From NCBI GenBank assembly GCA_038373885.1, contig JAWZYV010012522.1, positions 222,778 to 286,777 of the forward strand: a stretch of 64,000 nucleotides of DNA, given 5' to 3'. The notes beneath the pieces were generated by a model. It searched no databases. It was not told where the DNA came from and saw only the letters and a program-made list of their open reading frames with translations. Below, piece after piece: positions 58,301 to 62,364 of the stretch. Source of the stretch: Cheiracanthium punctorium. Lineage: Eukaryota > Arthropoda > Arachnida > Araneae > Cheiracanthiidae. The position numbers and the translations under genes were made by a program. Numbering within the stretch: position 1 is the stretch's first letter; every line of letters begins with the position of its first letter.

Positions 58301-59466
58301 GCTGGGGTGAGCAGAATAATTGCTTTTCATAAAGTTTTCCCTTTTTTCAAGCTTGCAGGCAAATCAGACTCAGCAGAAAACTGAAGAATTTTTTCTTTTT
58401 GCTGGGTCAAGCCATATACAGTCAATTTTCCGATTAAGTAATCCTCACACAGTTTACAAATAGATGTGCCCTCCTGGTGTTTTTAAGAAATGGCACTTTA
58501 TCCGTAATTGAAAGAGAATTATGGTTTCTCTTTAAACAGTTCGTTGTTGGTTAATAATTATCAACCAAAAATTAAAAATGTGCTAATCAGCATCAGTCTC
58601 AACCATGTTGGTGATTACTTAATAAGTATCTATTAGCTACAGAGCAAGCAGTTTAGAAGATACATTTAACCAATAGAAATATGACTTTTATCTGATATAT
58701 ACTCACTATTTTGACGCCATGTGAAAATGGCCTATTGCCAATTTTTGCGGACAAAGTTTCCCTCAAAATACTTTTATTCAACGTTTTCAACCAGGAAACA
58801 AGCTCTTTAAGTCAGGTGATAATCTGAGCTAGATACAATTTTTAACGAGAAATATTTTACTAATATTAAGAAACTAAGATATTTACATCCTAAAACCAAC
58901 AATTGTTATTTCCTAAATCTCTTAATTATCAGCAAATTAATCCTAAATTGAACGGCGATCTGGTACGAAGTATCAAAAATGTGGTGATGCCATCTATCTG
59001 TAGAATGGAGAAGCAAAAGTAATCATTCGTGAATTCCATTAAAATTGTCCGAATTTCGGAGGTTTCCAGAGTTTCGAGGTTTGGTTTATTGAGCTTATAC
59101 TGCATGTACATTATCAGATAGCCTTATGAATTTAAGAAATTAATAGGGCTTGAATAGGCCTGCTATTTAGCTTCTTTTCACAAAAAATGAGCACTTCTTC
59201 AGAGGTTGGCTTAAAATAATAGGTGAAAGCGATTCACTTAATTTTATAATGTAATAATCAAATTATTTTTTGAAGATCAGTTCTCTTTTTTTACATTTTA
59301 ATACACTTATATATTTTGAATGCTTTATTTTTATTTATTTTTTTAATGACAGGTTTATCATGGATATTTGGATTTTTTGCTGTAAAAGAGGTGAAATTAC
59401 CATTTGAATATTTATTCAGTATTACGACACCATTGCAAGGATTTCTTCTTGCTATATTTTTTGTAG
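6789..59466 (+). CDS. Adhesion G-protein-coupled receptor gene, partial (8 exons)
   Basis: Eight exons splice into one open frame of about 471 residues. They encode GAIN subdomain B, the GPS, and seven transmembrane helices. Class B2 hallmarks are visible: the GPS pattern C-W-W-GC-C-C-HLT, the TM3 cysteine (LCKVSA), WGVPAV in TM4, YCWL in extracellular loop 2, GLSWIFG in TM6 and LQGF in TM7. Family knowledge: such receptors sit in the plasma membrane, cleave themselves at HL^T, and signal through the tethered peptide that starts at that Thr. Splice phases across the seven internal junctions are 2, 0, 0, 2, 1, 2, 1, and every junction is GT-AG. The start codon, N-terminal adhesion domains and C-terminal tail are not in view, so ligand and subfamily cannot be assigned; an ADGRG-like receptor is one option. 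No frame break is seen, and the gene looks functional. Most introns are filled with transposons. Confidence 0.93.
7913..9139 (-). mobile_element. Tc1-like transposon, decayed
   Basis: Both ends carry the inverted repeat TCACATTAATGTGACC, preceded by CACAGTCCAG at the left and CACACAATTCAA (reversed) at the right. TA dinucleotides flank the element, as in the Tc1/mariner superfamily. On the minus strand, pieces of a DDE transposase are readable in shifting frames. These include QDNVKCHT (family form QDNARPHT) near 8240 and PSNSPDLSPIKNL (family form PQSPDLNPIENL) near 8150. In the latter the catalytic Glu position reads Lys. Stops and frameshifts are frequent, so it is dead. Plus-strand open frames here are shadows. 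Confidence 0.85.
9664..10260 (+). mobile_element. Helitron 5' fragment
   Basis: The fragment begins TCTTTACTTATTATAAAAG after an A. It matches the starts of the Helitrons at 42821 and 45191, including 'accaaatttggtac', 'caaagcga' and the later 'acatgatttac'-type phrases. The match fades after about 600 bases and no CTAG terminus was found, so this is a 5' piece only. Confidence 0.6.
11071..11485 (+). CDS. Adhesion GPCR exon: main GAIN domain exon
   Basis: The exon runs from the acceptor ctttaactag to the donor gtatgt. One base completes Lys, then 138 codons follow in phase 0. The peptide begins LIGYFEDIASKIDIE and carries the alternating hydrophobic strands of GAIN subdomain B (ENFLVDIYPM, GLIVFNG, DVGIVLSSGLIAE, RVVYAVYKD, VIHVHFPNAPP, EITMFFKLSE). 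NSS is a potential N-glycosylation site. The frame is open for 24 codons before the splice site with an ATG at 11048, but the acceptor and the match to the previous exon fix the start at 11071. Confidence 0.9.
11888..13739 (+). pseudogene. mariner transposase, inactivated
   Basis: The ATG at 11888 opens MEKIEYRAVIK, a typical mariner N-terminus, and is cut within codon 12 by the nested MITE. The frame resumes after 12725 with helix-turn-helix and linker pieces (FGDGELSGRPKTSTMDD-like text near 12865) in shifting frames. The catalytic region reads ENETWIHH near 13160, where the family has DET; the first catalytic Asp has become Asn. LFHQDNVPAYT (13430-13464) and HPPYSPDLAPSDFFLFPNLK (13515-13574) keep the second and third Asp of DD34D. 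Stop codons occur, for example after the second motif. The C-terminus ends at the TAA at 13737. It is a transposon relic, not a host gene. Confidence 0.9.
11923..12723 (+). mobile_element. Tigger/pogo-like MITE inserted in mariner
   Basis: The left end is CAGTAGAACCTCGATCTATG; the reversed right end is CAGTGGAACCCCGATCTAT. TA lies on both sides (11921-11922 and 12724-12725). The phrase 'gatgaacgcgggaaaa' recurs near both ends. No transposase is visible, so it is non-autonomous. Confidence 0.88.
14014..14466 (+). mobile_element. Tigger/pogo-like MITE
   Basis: The left end CAGTATGGAACCTCTTATCA and the reversed right end CAGTATGGAACCGGTTATCC are inverted repeats. TA duplications are intact at 14012-14013 and 14467-14468. 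The phrase 'ccagttatcc' is repeated just inside both ends. It is 453 bp with no coding sequence. Confidence 0.88.
15208..15388 (+). mobile_element. hAT-type MITE with perfect 8-bp target duplication
   Basis: The ends CAGGTCCGTACCC and, reversed, CAAGGCCGTACCC are inverted repeats. The 8-bp duplication attttaat is exact at 15200-15207 and 15389-15396, diagnostic of hAT-type insertion. The interior has two G-runs and an AT-rich middle. The intact duplication suggests a fairly recent insertion. Confidence 0.9.
15476..15534. repeat. Perfect 27-bp hairpin
   Basis: The arm 15476-15502 (starting AATTTGGCTAGGTCACTATT) and the arm 15508-15534 are exact reverse complements around the 5-base loop gtttt. 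No transposon terminus was recognised around it. Confidence 0.9.
16732..16884 (+). CDS. Adhesion GPCR exon: GPS and tethered agonist
   Basis: The acceptor is cttatttatacag and the donor gtaaga. The exon is exactly 51 codons, phase 0 at both ends. The GPS signature is complete: Cys12, Trp15, Trp22, Gly26-Cys27, Cys39, Cys41, then CNHLTSF. Family knowledge: the two disulfides hold the loop and autoproteolysis occurs between Leu44 and Thr45. The new N-terminus TSFSVIM is the tethered (Stachel) agonist, and its residues fit the consensus T.F.VLM. NVT and NET are potential glycosylation sites. The His-Leu-Thr triad is intact, so the receptor is predicted to be cleaved. The exon ends right after the Met of the agonist. 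Confidence 0.95.
17081..19034 (+). repeat. Palindrome-rich interspersed repeat, copy 1
   Basis: It starts tctgatgtgtccaacacatg, a small 5' hairpin, and ends with the hairpin acttcctt...aaggaagt. CGCCAAATTTGGCG or a near match recurs at 17555, 17644 and 17730, about 86-89 bp apart, and a TCGCCAAacTTGGCGA variant lies near 18011. The 3' half has ~165-bp units starting 'gaatttcggcccatag' and a CGTA microsatellite (about 18783-18815). Copy 3 at 60383-62364 is very similar. No protein is encoded. The layout (terminal stem-loops, internal repeats, microsatellite near the 3' end) resembles non-autonomous Helentron elements, but this is inference. Confidence 0.8.
20241..20678 (-). repeat. Possible solo LTR-like block (low confidence)
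   Basis: On the minus strand it runs from TGTTAGTATGCATGC to GTGTGTTACACA, giving TG...CA ends. It is richer in GC than its surroundings, and a 145-codon open frame crosses it with no recognisable domain. The 5-bp flanks (actta and ttctc) do not match, so LTR identity is unproven. A copia-type element does occur at the window end. Confidence 0.25.
21073..21930. mobile_element. Foldback element with a tRNA-like SINE in each arm
   Basis: The arm 21073-21388 and the arm 21616-21930 are long imperfect reverse complements (about 316 bp each) around a 227-bp spacer. Each arm contains a tRNA-like head. At 21266-21340 (+) an A-box-like tggcgtagagcg and a B-box gttcgattcc (21319-21328) are clear. The same head lies inverted in the right arm near 21660-21745. 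The structure is two SINE copies in inverted orientation, or one foldback element that carries the SINE in its terminal repeats. Confidence 0.82.
22228..22340 (+). mobile_element. Short palindromic MITE (113 bp)
   Basis: The ends TACCCTGGTAGCACAA and TTGTGCTACTCGGGTA are inverted repeats with two mismatches. The interior acacgttttttacc / caaaaaacatgtt is itself partly palindromic. Superfamily was not assigned. Confidence 0.6.
22785..24454 (+). repeat. Palindrome-rich interspersed repeat, copy 2 (diverged)
   Basis: It starts tctgatgtggacaacacatg and ends catt-acttccttata...gaagtaa followed by an A-run. It is shorter than copies 1 and 3, and the palindromes are partly decayed; only tcgccaaatttggcga near 23405 remains intact. 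It lies on the same strand as the other two copies. Confidence 0.8.
25302..25423 (+). CDS. Adhesion GPCR exon: TM1
   Basis: The acceptor is ttactctttctttag and the donor gtaatt. The exon gives 40 codons from phase 0 plus AG. EIDSTPLSALHSNVLDY continues directly from the Stachel strand as the linker to TM1. Then a hydrophobic span (ITYIGCSLSCIGYFLIIMTF, then VCF) forms helix 1. The leftover AG joins A of the next exon to make Arg, starting intracellular loop 1. Confidence 0.9.
25621..25806 (+). mobile_element. hAT-type MITE, best copy of CAGGTATGGGCAACCT family
   Basis: Ends CAGGTATGGGCAACCT and, reversed, CACATATAGACAACCT. The flanking 8-mers tgttaatg and tattaatg match at 7 of 8. It shares interior text (gatgttagtgaagtcac, ggctgtataattggg) with the copies at 1358 and 40926. 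Confidence 0.85.
26056..26101. repeat. 21-bp hairpin with one mismatch
   Basis: Arms 26056-26076 (aatttggtggcttttttcat...) and 26081-26101 pair around the loop acgc with a single mismatch. Confidence 0.85.
27684..28375. mobile_element. Unclassified inverted-end element, GC-richer interior
   Basis: Left end GTGGCTGACAAAAA and the reversed right end GTGGCTGACAAAAA are identical over 14 bp. The 692-bp interior includes a clearly GC-richer block (about 27780-28010: gcgagggccctcccgtgtag and onwards), unlike its surroundings. Two open frames (27853-28122 and 28168-28356) lie inside but resemble nothing I know. No clear target duplication was found. Confidence 0.5.
28758..29020 (+). CDS. Adhesion GPCR exon: TM2, TM3, start of TM4
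   Basis: The acceptor is ttgaattttag and the donor gtatgt. One base completes Arg, then 87 codons and a leftover G. EWRNSVKNKSLFNYS is intracellular loop 1, and QFIFLLAFMLGIN is TM2. The conserved extracellular Cys follows in KDLCKVSAILLHYFLLSSFA, which runs into TM3 (WMVVLAYTVYLSL). KFMAFAWG starts TM4. NQTS and NYS are possible glycosylation sequons, though NYS would be cytoplasmic. A second AG two bases downstream (28759) would break the frame, which fixes the acceptor at 28757. Confidence 0.93.
29124..29321 (+). repeat. tRNA-derived SINE-like unit
   Basis: An A-box-like atggtgattagcacattg is followed about 35 bases later by a B-box-like gggctcaggttt. The unit ends in an A-run and TA repeat (29321 onward). 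Decayed; similar in layout to 38956-39135. Confidence 0.45.
30315..30547. mobile_element. Palindromic (snap-back) MITE
   Basis: The arm 30315-30418 (cccaatgctgaaaaaagggc...) and the arm 30445-30547 are about 100-bp reverse complements at high identity, with a spacer near 30419-30444. It is GC-richer than the surrounding intron. An open frame on each strand merely mirrors the palindrome. Confidence 0.85.
30776..31077 (+). mobile_element. Probable hAT-type MITE, CAGTGGCGTAGCC family
   Basis: The left end cagtgccgtaac and the right end ctggctacgctactg are weak inverted repeats. The right 100 bases (cactcccttaccacacac, tatatgtgagttgcaatagtcgta) match the MITE at 2766-2932. Target duplication is not evident, so the left boundary is uncertain. 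Confidence 0.45.
32130..33473. repeat. 1.34-kb direct duplication, copy 1
   Basis: It runs from gctatatgaaatgatatg to cacagttatattcaaat and matches 35881-37224 almost base for base; only scattered substitutions and one G-run length change were noted. The unit includes a G/C-run hAT-like edge (32757-32920) and a SINE-like unit with a B-box-like gggtccgggtccc (near 33180). The ends are not inverted repeats or TG...CA. The short open frames at 32949-33222 are carried in both copies and show no domain. Confidence 0.88.
33128..33350 (+). repeat. tRNA-derived SINE-like unit (in duplication copy 1)
   Basis: The head ends in gtgtgaaggtactgggtccg, closely parallel to gtgtgaaggtcctgggttct in the SINE at 38956. 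Both have downstream text of the type 'cct..tagaaag...gtagcg'. The same unit lies at about 36879-37101 in copy 2. Confidence 0.45.
35402..35597 (+). repeat. tRNA-derived SINE-like unit with A-rich tail
   Basis: A-box-like gtggcgtagttttctaac and B-box-like ggtctgggctcaatacccgg are spaced as in tRNA-derived heads. A GC-rich body (tggcggtcgcccattgagtg) follows, then a tail of aaaaaaataaaataaaag from 35597. Confidence 0.55.
35881..37224. repeat. 1.34-kb direct duplication, copy 2
   Basis: It is the same length as copy 1 (1344 bp) and the same orientation, offset 3751 bp. The flanks differ on both sides: ctctgaata before and agagtcaat after. It therefore looks like a precise block copy and not the edge of a larger tandem array. 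A separate decayed SINE-like stretch follows at about 37440-37640. Confidence 0.88.
38956..39135 (+). repeat. tRNA-derived SINE
   Basis: The head ggccccaccatggatgagtg contains an A-box-like tggatgagtggat. A long variable region (as in tRNA-Leu or tRNA-Ser) is followed by the B-box-like cctgggttctgtcc near 39026-39038. The body contains gttttctccattgcactcct. It cannot be a functional tRNA because the acceptor stem does not close. Confidence 0.6.
39699..39840 (+). mobile_element. hAT-type MITE (142 bp)
   Basis: Ends cagtggcttacaca and, reversed, cagtggtgtacacc. The flanking 8-mers actatgcg and attatgca match at 6 of 8. Confidence 0.7.
40544..40610 (+). CDS. Adhesion GPCR exon: TM4 and extracellular loop 2
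   Basis: The acceptor is tttatttcaaag and the donor gtaagt, a strong consensus. Leftover G from the previous exon plus GT makes Gly, then 21 codons and TA. The joined text WGVPAVILIITLSIN is the canonical TM4 motif of adhesion GPCRs, followed by HKYYARTD of loop 2. The exon is only 67 bp and could be missed by automated annotation. Confidence 0.93.
40926..41084 (-). mobile_element. hAT-type MITE, minus copy of CAGGTATGGGCAACCT family
   Basis: Ends cacatatggcaacct and aggttgccaatacctg, inverted relative to 25621-25806. The flanks gtttgggc and gtttagcc match at 6 of 8. The interior carries the reverse complement of the shared 'ggctgtataattggg' text. Confidence 0.72.
42821..45190 (+). mobile_element. 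Non-autonomous Helitron A
   Basis: It begins TCTACTTATTATAAAAGAAG with a GT-rich tract just inside. It ends with the stem-loop region ccatgcgaagaacgggcacgc then CGAG before a T (a mutated CTRR end). It aligns with Helitron B over most of its length, for example gttaaacattgacgtcataa. An extra block at about 44640-45080, absent from B, contains a second terminus-like phrase (cccgtatgaagagcgggtgt, then gcagctat, near 44696-44722), so this copy is composite. No Rep/helicase frame was found. Confidence 0.7.
45191..46875 (+). mobile_element. Non-autonomous Helitron B, head-to-tail with A
   Basis: It starts tacttattataaaagaag immediately after the terminus of Helitron A, lacking the leading TC. It ends ccgtgcgaagaacgttcatg, then CAAG before T. 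It matches A and the 3' end of the minus-strand Helitron at 1563. A hAT MITE (46161-46303) is nested inside. Confidence 0.7.
46161..46303 (+). mobile_element. hAT-type MITE with perfect 8-bp duplication, in Helitron B
   Basis: Ends catgggcgtaggcagg and, reversed, caagggcgtagccagg. The 8-bp duplication tggggaga is exact at 46153-46160 and 46304-46311. Helitron A keeps the empty-site equivalent near 44170-44185 (ctccacggtgagatgaaatg). Confidence 0.92.
47567..48351 (+). mobile_element. Tigger/pogo-like element, internally deleted
   Basis: The left end tggtcgagcctcgatttaac and the reversed right end cagtcgaacctcgatttaac are inverted repeats flanked by TA (47565-47566 and 48352-48353). Further 'gatttaacgaa' phrases lie inside both ends. 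An open frame at 47768-47965 looks like the acidic C-terminal tail of a Tigger transposase, so this is a deletion derivative and not a pure MITE. Confidence 0.88.
47768..47965 (+). pseudogene. Tigger transposase C-terminal remnant
   Basis: The 65-residue open frame contains MPGWEDFPSTGNVTEYVSCY followed by an acidic stretch. Family knowledge: Tigger/pogo transposases end in a 'F..YV..D....C' segment plus acidic tail. The DDE catalytic core is missing. It is read here as the tail of a deleted transposase, not as a host protein. The Met is probably internal. Confidence 0.55.
49257..49410 (+). mobile_element. Partial Tigger-like terminus
   Basis: CAGTCAGATCTTGTTATGGC follows TA and is typical of a Tigger/pogo end. 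'tatagcgaacc' and 'tatagtgaac' recur nearby. No matching right end was found. Confidence 0.4.
49810..50006 (+). CDS. Adhesion GPCR exon: TM5, intracellular loop 3, start of TM6
   Basis: The acceptor is tgtattttggcag and the donor gtatgt. One base completes Tyr, then 65 codons and a leftover G. The join yields YCWLSKD, whose Cys is the conserved loop-2 partner of the TM3 cysteine. DVIIYAVIIPLGLMLAVNFS, continuing IFGSIF, is TM5. The basic loop CRRSYLRINQDRRK...ARAKA precedes LFCTSILLG, the start of TM6. The open frame continues past the splice site into the intron but has no homology there. Confidence 0.94.
50736..51030 (+). pseudogene. Decayed transposon-encoded frame of unknown type
   Basis: A frame reading KEIMQSYLFVQNNLKPKKNS is followed by EPTVREVSVVMADRLELI, a stop, then in the same frame NFASIPVVSRERILQMIRSF and KYQNLKKWFKGN. 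The pattern 'SIPVV...R....I...Y..L.K' continues smoothly across the stop, so it looks like one protein that has lost a codon. The pattern reminds me of uncharacterised arthropod transposon proteins, but I cannot name the family. Confidence 0.4.
51600..51678 (+). mobile_element. Helitron-like 3' terminus
   Basis: The phrase gcgagcgtagcgagtgtag is followed by the GC hairpin ggggccctggcccc and CTAG before T at 51679. This matches Helitron 3' architecture. The 5' end was not located, so the extent is unknown. Confidence 0.5.
52224..52366. repeat. AT microsatellite and T41 homopolymer
   Basis: (TA)n runs from 52224 to 52272, then a T-run from 52326 to 52366. Length is likely to be unstable and may carry assembly error. 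Confidence 0.95.
53140..54740 (+). pseudogene. Decayed transposase-like frame of the 52497-55136 element
   Basis: Pieces in shifting frames include SVFLEELEISKELPCTKLPN (near 53217), a Lys/Arg/Trp-rich helix (near 53690), YFGHMSRSDFKNF (near 54253), CIGGGGESSNSGKNKGFIRN (near 54345) and a Cys/His/Trp segment ending LGWHGQDSDRWEINEVG (near 54626). The third and fourth pieces resemble a 'GHV...IGCDGT..NTG.KGG..R' pattern that I associate from memory with uncharacterised arthropod transposon proteins. Multiple stops and a 56-bp inverted insertion show that it is dead. Confidence 0.4.
53327..53457. repeat. 56-60-bp hairpin inside the transposon frame
   Basis: The left arm 53327-53386 (atttctgaataaagggcagg...) and right arm 53397-53457 are near-perfect reverse complements around the loop atacacgaaa. 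This is the strongest stem-loop noticed in the window. Confidence 0.92.
55682..56509 (+). mobile_element. Inverted-end element, CAGGGTGTCTACC family
   Basis: Ends CAGGGTGTCTACCATCATGC and, reversed, CAGGGTGTCTACCATATAAA. Tandem phrases 'aaaggtcacgaaagtca' and 'ggtcaagaaatcaag' lie just inside the ends. The flanks (tgataaaa, taaaaaga) match weakly. hAT-type is likely. A fragment with a similar start (cagggtttctacagacctgg) is at 41785. Confidence 0.7.
56645..57130 (-). repeat. tRNA-derived SINE pieces and hairpin
   Basis: On the minus strand near 56690-56760 an A-box-like gagtagcttagggatac and a B-box-like ctgggtttgatcc are spaced as in a tRNA head. A related B-box-like phrase recurs near 57060-57110. 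Between them, arms 56990-57013 and 57020-57044 form a ~24-bp hairpin (tttacaaactatgc...). Phrases 'aaaaattccaga' and 'ttaattaaattaggaag' are repeated. Confidence 0.5.
57336..59087 (-). mobile_element. Tigger/pogo transposon with decayed transposase
   Basis: The left end CAGTACAACCTCAAAAATCC, after TA, and the right end (ggaggtttccagagtttcga, near 59060-59080) are imperfect inverted repeats. Length 1.75 kb fits a shortened Tigger. The transposase is on the minus strand. The right boundary is uncertain by a few bases. Confidence 0.8.
57560..58400 (-). pseudogene. Tigger (pogo/Jerky-type) transposase, decayed
   Basis: Read on the minus strand it gives HPSTTVLSRNNIQVLFLLPN, then YTSLTQPIDMGLLRSLKRCY. 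These fit the Tigger motif 'DNA..HP......IKVLFLPPNTTSLIQPMDQGVI...K..Y', the third catalytic segment. Farther on come LQNAWCNLLPTIIFSDS and a tail (DFESFHKLQKETEIDYLLDN) typical of the C-terminus. Family knowledge: these DDE enzymes insert at TA. Stops and frameshifts break the frame, so it is inactive. Confidence 0.8.
59353..59466 (+). CDS. Adhesion GPCR exon: TM6-TM7
   Basis: The acceptor is tttttaatgacag. Leftover G plus GT makes Gly, then LSWIFGFFAVKEVKLPFEYL, then a TM7 core ending ITTPLQGFLLAIFFV. GLSWIFG and LQGF are class B2 hallmarks of TM6 and TM7. The 3' edge is ambiguous: donor gtattt after 59466 (phase 1) or gtaggt after 59462 (phase 0). The frame hits no stop inside the exon. 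The cytoplasmic tail must follow in a later exon not seen here. Confidence 0.92.
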
Positions 59467-60382
59467 GTATTTTTTAACTTATAAAATATTTTTGAATCAC
59501 AGTAACAGTGTCCAGAAAAATAATTGGTATTTTGTGGTGCAGCATTACACATTGGATATCAGAATTCAGGCTTAAGATTGATTTTAACACTTTGAATGAC
59601 CTAAAATAACATAAAACACTCAAAAGAAGCTAGTGTTTAAAAGATAAAATAATTTAAACTTTGTAAAATTGCAAAGTTTAATTACAATAACAATACTGAT
59701 TGATAAATACCTCTTATGTATGTTCTTTTACAAAGTTTTAATTATTTCACTTAATGACCTATTTTTGTTTCCTAATAGAATCAATAAATTCCAAAAACAA
59801 TCAAAATGCTTTTAATAAATGCATGAATTATGTTTAAAAAACTAATATAGTTAAAAAATAAACACATTTGTGTATCTGCAAACTAAATAATCCTAATTTT
59901 CTATTAAAATATCAAACACATAGCAGAGAATCCGGCTTGCAGAGCAATAACTAGACACATGCTACATGTTTGGCAGCTAAGAGCGAAGTAAGGCGTTATT
60001 CATTATCAAGTATAAACAAAGCTACACAGTGGTGCTGCCATCTACTGGTGGCATTTAAAACTAACAATTTCAACACTCCCATTTTAGTTTTAAATGTTAT
60101 TATTTAAATGGGCACAAAATAAATCAAATGGGATTACAAAATAAATCAATAGTTATTTAAATCCCATTAATTGTCTGCAAATTTCATGCTTTTCTCTGTT
60201 GACAGTTTTTGTTAAATAATCAGCAATCATTGCCAGTGGCAGCCCGTGGTCAAAAATGTTAGTGCAACCGGAAACATATGACCCCCTGTCCCCCTTCCTC
60301 CGGATAGGAATGGATAATCTTTGTTACTGAATTCGAAAGCTGGCTGATTAAGCCCTCACCCAGGATAACAATAAAAAAAAAA

Positions 60383-62364
60383 TCTGATGTGTCCAACACA
60401 TGACTTCCTTGCACGTCCATTAGATCAAAAATATTTTCGATGCACTTCCTCTAAATTTATTTGTTTGAAAGAGATAAAATATCAATAATAGTAAGGTTTA
60501 GCGATTTCTAGCCAAATATTTCGATATCGCCAAGCTGAGTTCAATTTGAAAGATTTCCTTCTGACACTTTATTTGGCGATATTTCACCAAAAGCCGACAA
60601 ACTTGAGATAGTCAGCGAGATTTTGGGGATAGCCAAAGTAGTCATTGACCACAGACTTTCAATGAATTGAATGCATCCATACACCTCAATGTATTTAAAG
60701 TCATTTGGCTCACCCTGTAAATAAATTCTCAGTCGATTGCTGTCAAAAAAGATATTGAAAACAGTTAGATATTACAATAGTTCTAAATACAAAGTTAAAA
60801 AATCTACGGGTTAAAGTTTTAGAGTTATACAAAATAGGAAATAATTTTTGGCGCCAAATTTGGCGATATTTCGGCGAAACTCGTCAATGTCGAAGACATT
60901 TGGCGAGATTTTAAGCATGAACCAAACAATGACAGATTATCGCCAAATTTGGCGATATTCCGCCAAAACTCGCCAAGAACGATAACAAATGGCGATACCT
61001 TGGGCATGGACCAAATGACTGACTATCGCCAAATTTGGCGATATTTCGCCAAAACTCGCCAAGGTCGAGGACAGACGGCGAGATTTTGGGCATGTACCAA
61101 ACAATGACTGTCTACAGTTGTATTATATTGAAGATGTCCATAGACATTAAGGTACTGAAATTCTTTTCGGTGGTCCTGTAAATAAACTCTCCAGTAGATT
61201 GGAGCCAAAAATCGAGATGCACAACTAGATGTTACAACATTCTTATATATGAAATTTCATAATAGTTTTTGAGATTTGAGAGTTAAATATGCACACACAT
61301 ACACCAAAAGTCGCCAAGCTTGGCGACTTTTGGCATAGTTCTTGAGGGAGGCACGTGACCGTGGTCGGACCATTACCTAACTTATGTGGTAGGACGGTAT
61401 TGTGCTTGAAATGGATGAATGCCCCTAAAATTGCTATTGACCGTAATGTATTGGAAATCTTTTGAGTGTTCCTGTAGCAGAACTATAAATGAAAAAGACA
61501 CTTTTTTTAATGGAGAAATTCATTTTCTAACTCTTTACAGCATATATCACTTCTGAGTCGTTTGAAATAGCCCAATACCTCTAAAAAACGCTTTAATGAA
61601 TTTCGGCCCATAGAGCGTAATGTATTTCGAATCTTTTGGGCGGTCCTGTAGATAAACTATTCAGTCGAATGGAACCGAAAGGGAAGGTGCACAACTAGCT
61701 GTTACAACAATCCTAAATATAAAGTTTCAACATTCAACGCCTAACAGTTTTTGAGATATGCGAGTTTAATGAATTTCGGCCCATTGAGTGTAATGTATTT
61801 CGAATGTTTTGGGCAGTCCTGTAGATAAACTATCCAGTCGAATGGAACCAAAAGAGGAGGTGCACAACTAGATGTTACAACTATCCAAAATATGAAGTTT
61901 CGACATTCTACGCCTAATAGCTTTTGAGTTAGGCGAGTTTAATGAATTTCGGCCCATAGAGCGTAATGTATTTCGAATCTTTTGGGCGGTCCTGTACATA
62001 AACTATCCATTCGATTGCCACCAAAAGGGGAGGTGCACAACTAGATCATAGAACAATCCTAAATATCAAATCTCAACATTCTACGACCATTAGTTTTTGA
62101 GATATGCGAGTTACATACATACGTACGTACGTACGTACGTACGTACAGACGGCATGGAAAAACTGGCCACAGTAGACTCGCCACTGGTCAAAATGAGTTG
62201 CAGACGCGTTAATATGATCGTGCATGCTAGCCTACGATGAGATGCATCGAAAAAAATTTTTTAATTAAATTTAGAGGTAGTCAAAATCGGTTTTTATGTC
62301 GAAATTTGGCCCCCAAAATTTTTCGGGATCACATTACTTCCTTATACTACGTACAAGGAAGTAA
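60383..62364 (+). repeat. Palindrome-rich interspersed repeat, copy 3
   Basis: It runs from tctgatgtgtccaacacatg to the terminal hairpin acttccttatactacgtaca, closing at aaggaagt. CGCCAAATTTGGCG recurs near 60852, 60940 and 61027. TCGCCAAgcTTGGCGA lies near 61311, and the CGTA microsatellite near 62117-62145. It is very similar to copy 1 throughout. The minus-strand ~60-codon open frames are by-products of the ~87-bp palindromic units. Confidence 0.85.

Larger units (their letters stand above)
50007..59352 (+). other. Receptor intron within TM6, 9.3 kb
   Basis: It contains two long-inverted-repeat elements (50358-52090 and 52497-55136), an AT microsatellite and T41 run between them, a hAT-like element (55682-56509), SINE-like units and a hairpin (56645-57130), and a Tigger with a decayed transposase (57336-59087). 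55137-55680 and 59088-59352 hold nothing recognised. Confidence 0.75.

Noticed and set aside
60825..61208. Tandem ~60-residue minus-strand frames (also 17528-17911 and 23203-23442) as a repeat protein
   Set aside because: They arise from ~87-bp palindromic units being open by chance. Both strands show such frames, and copy 2 is broken.
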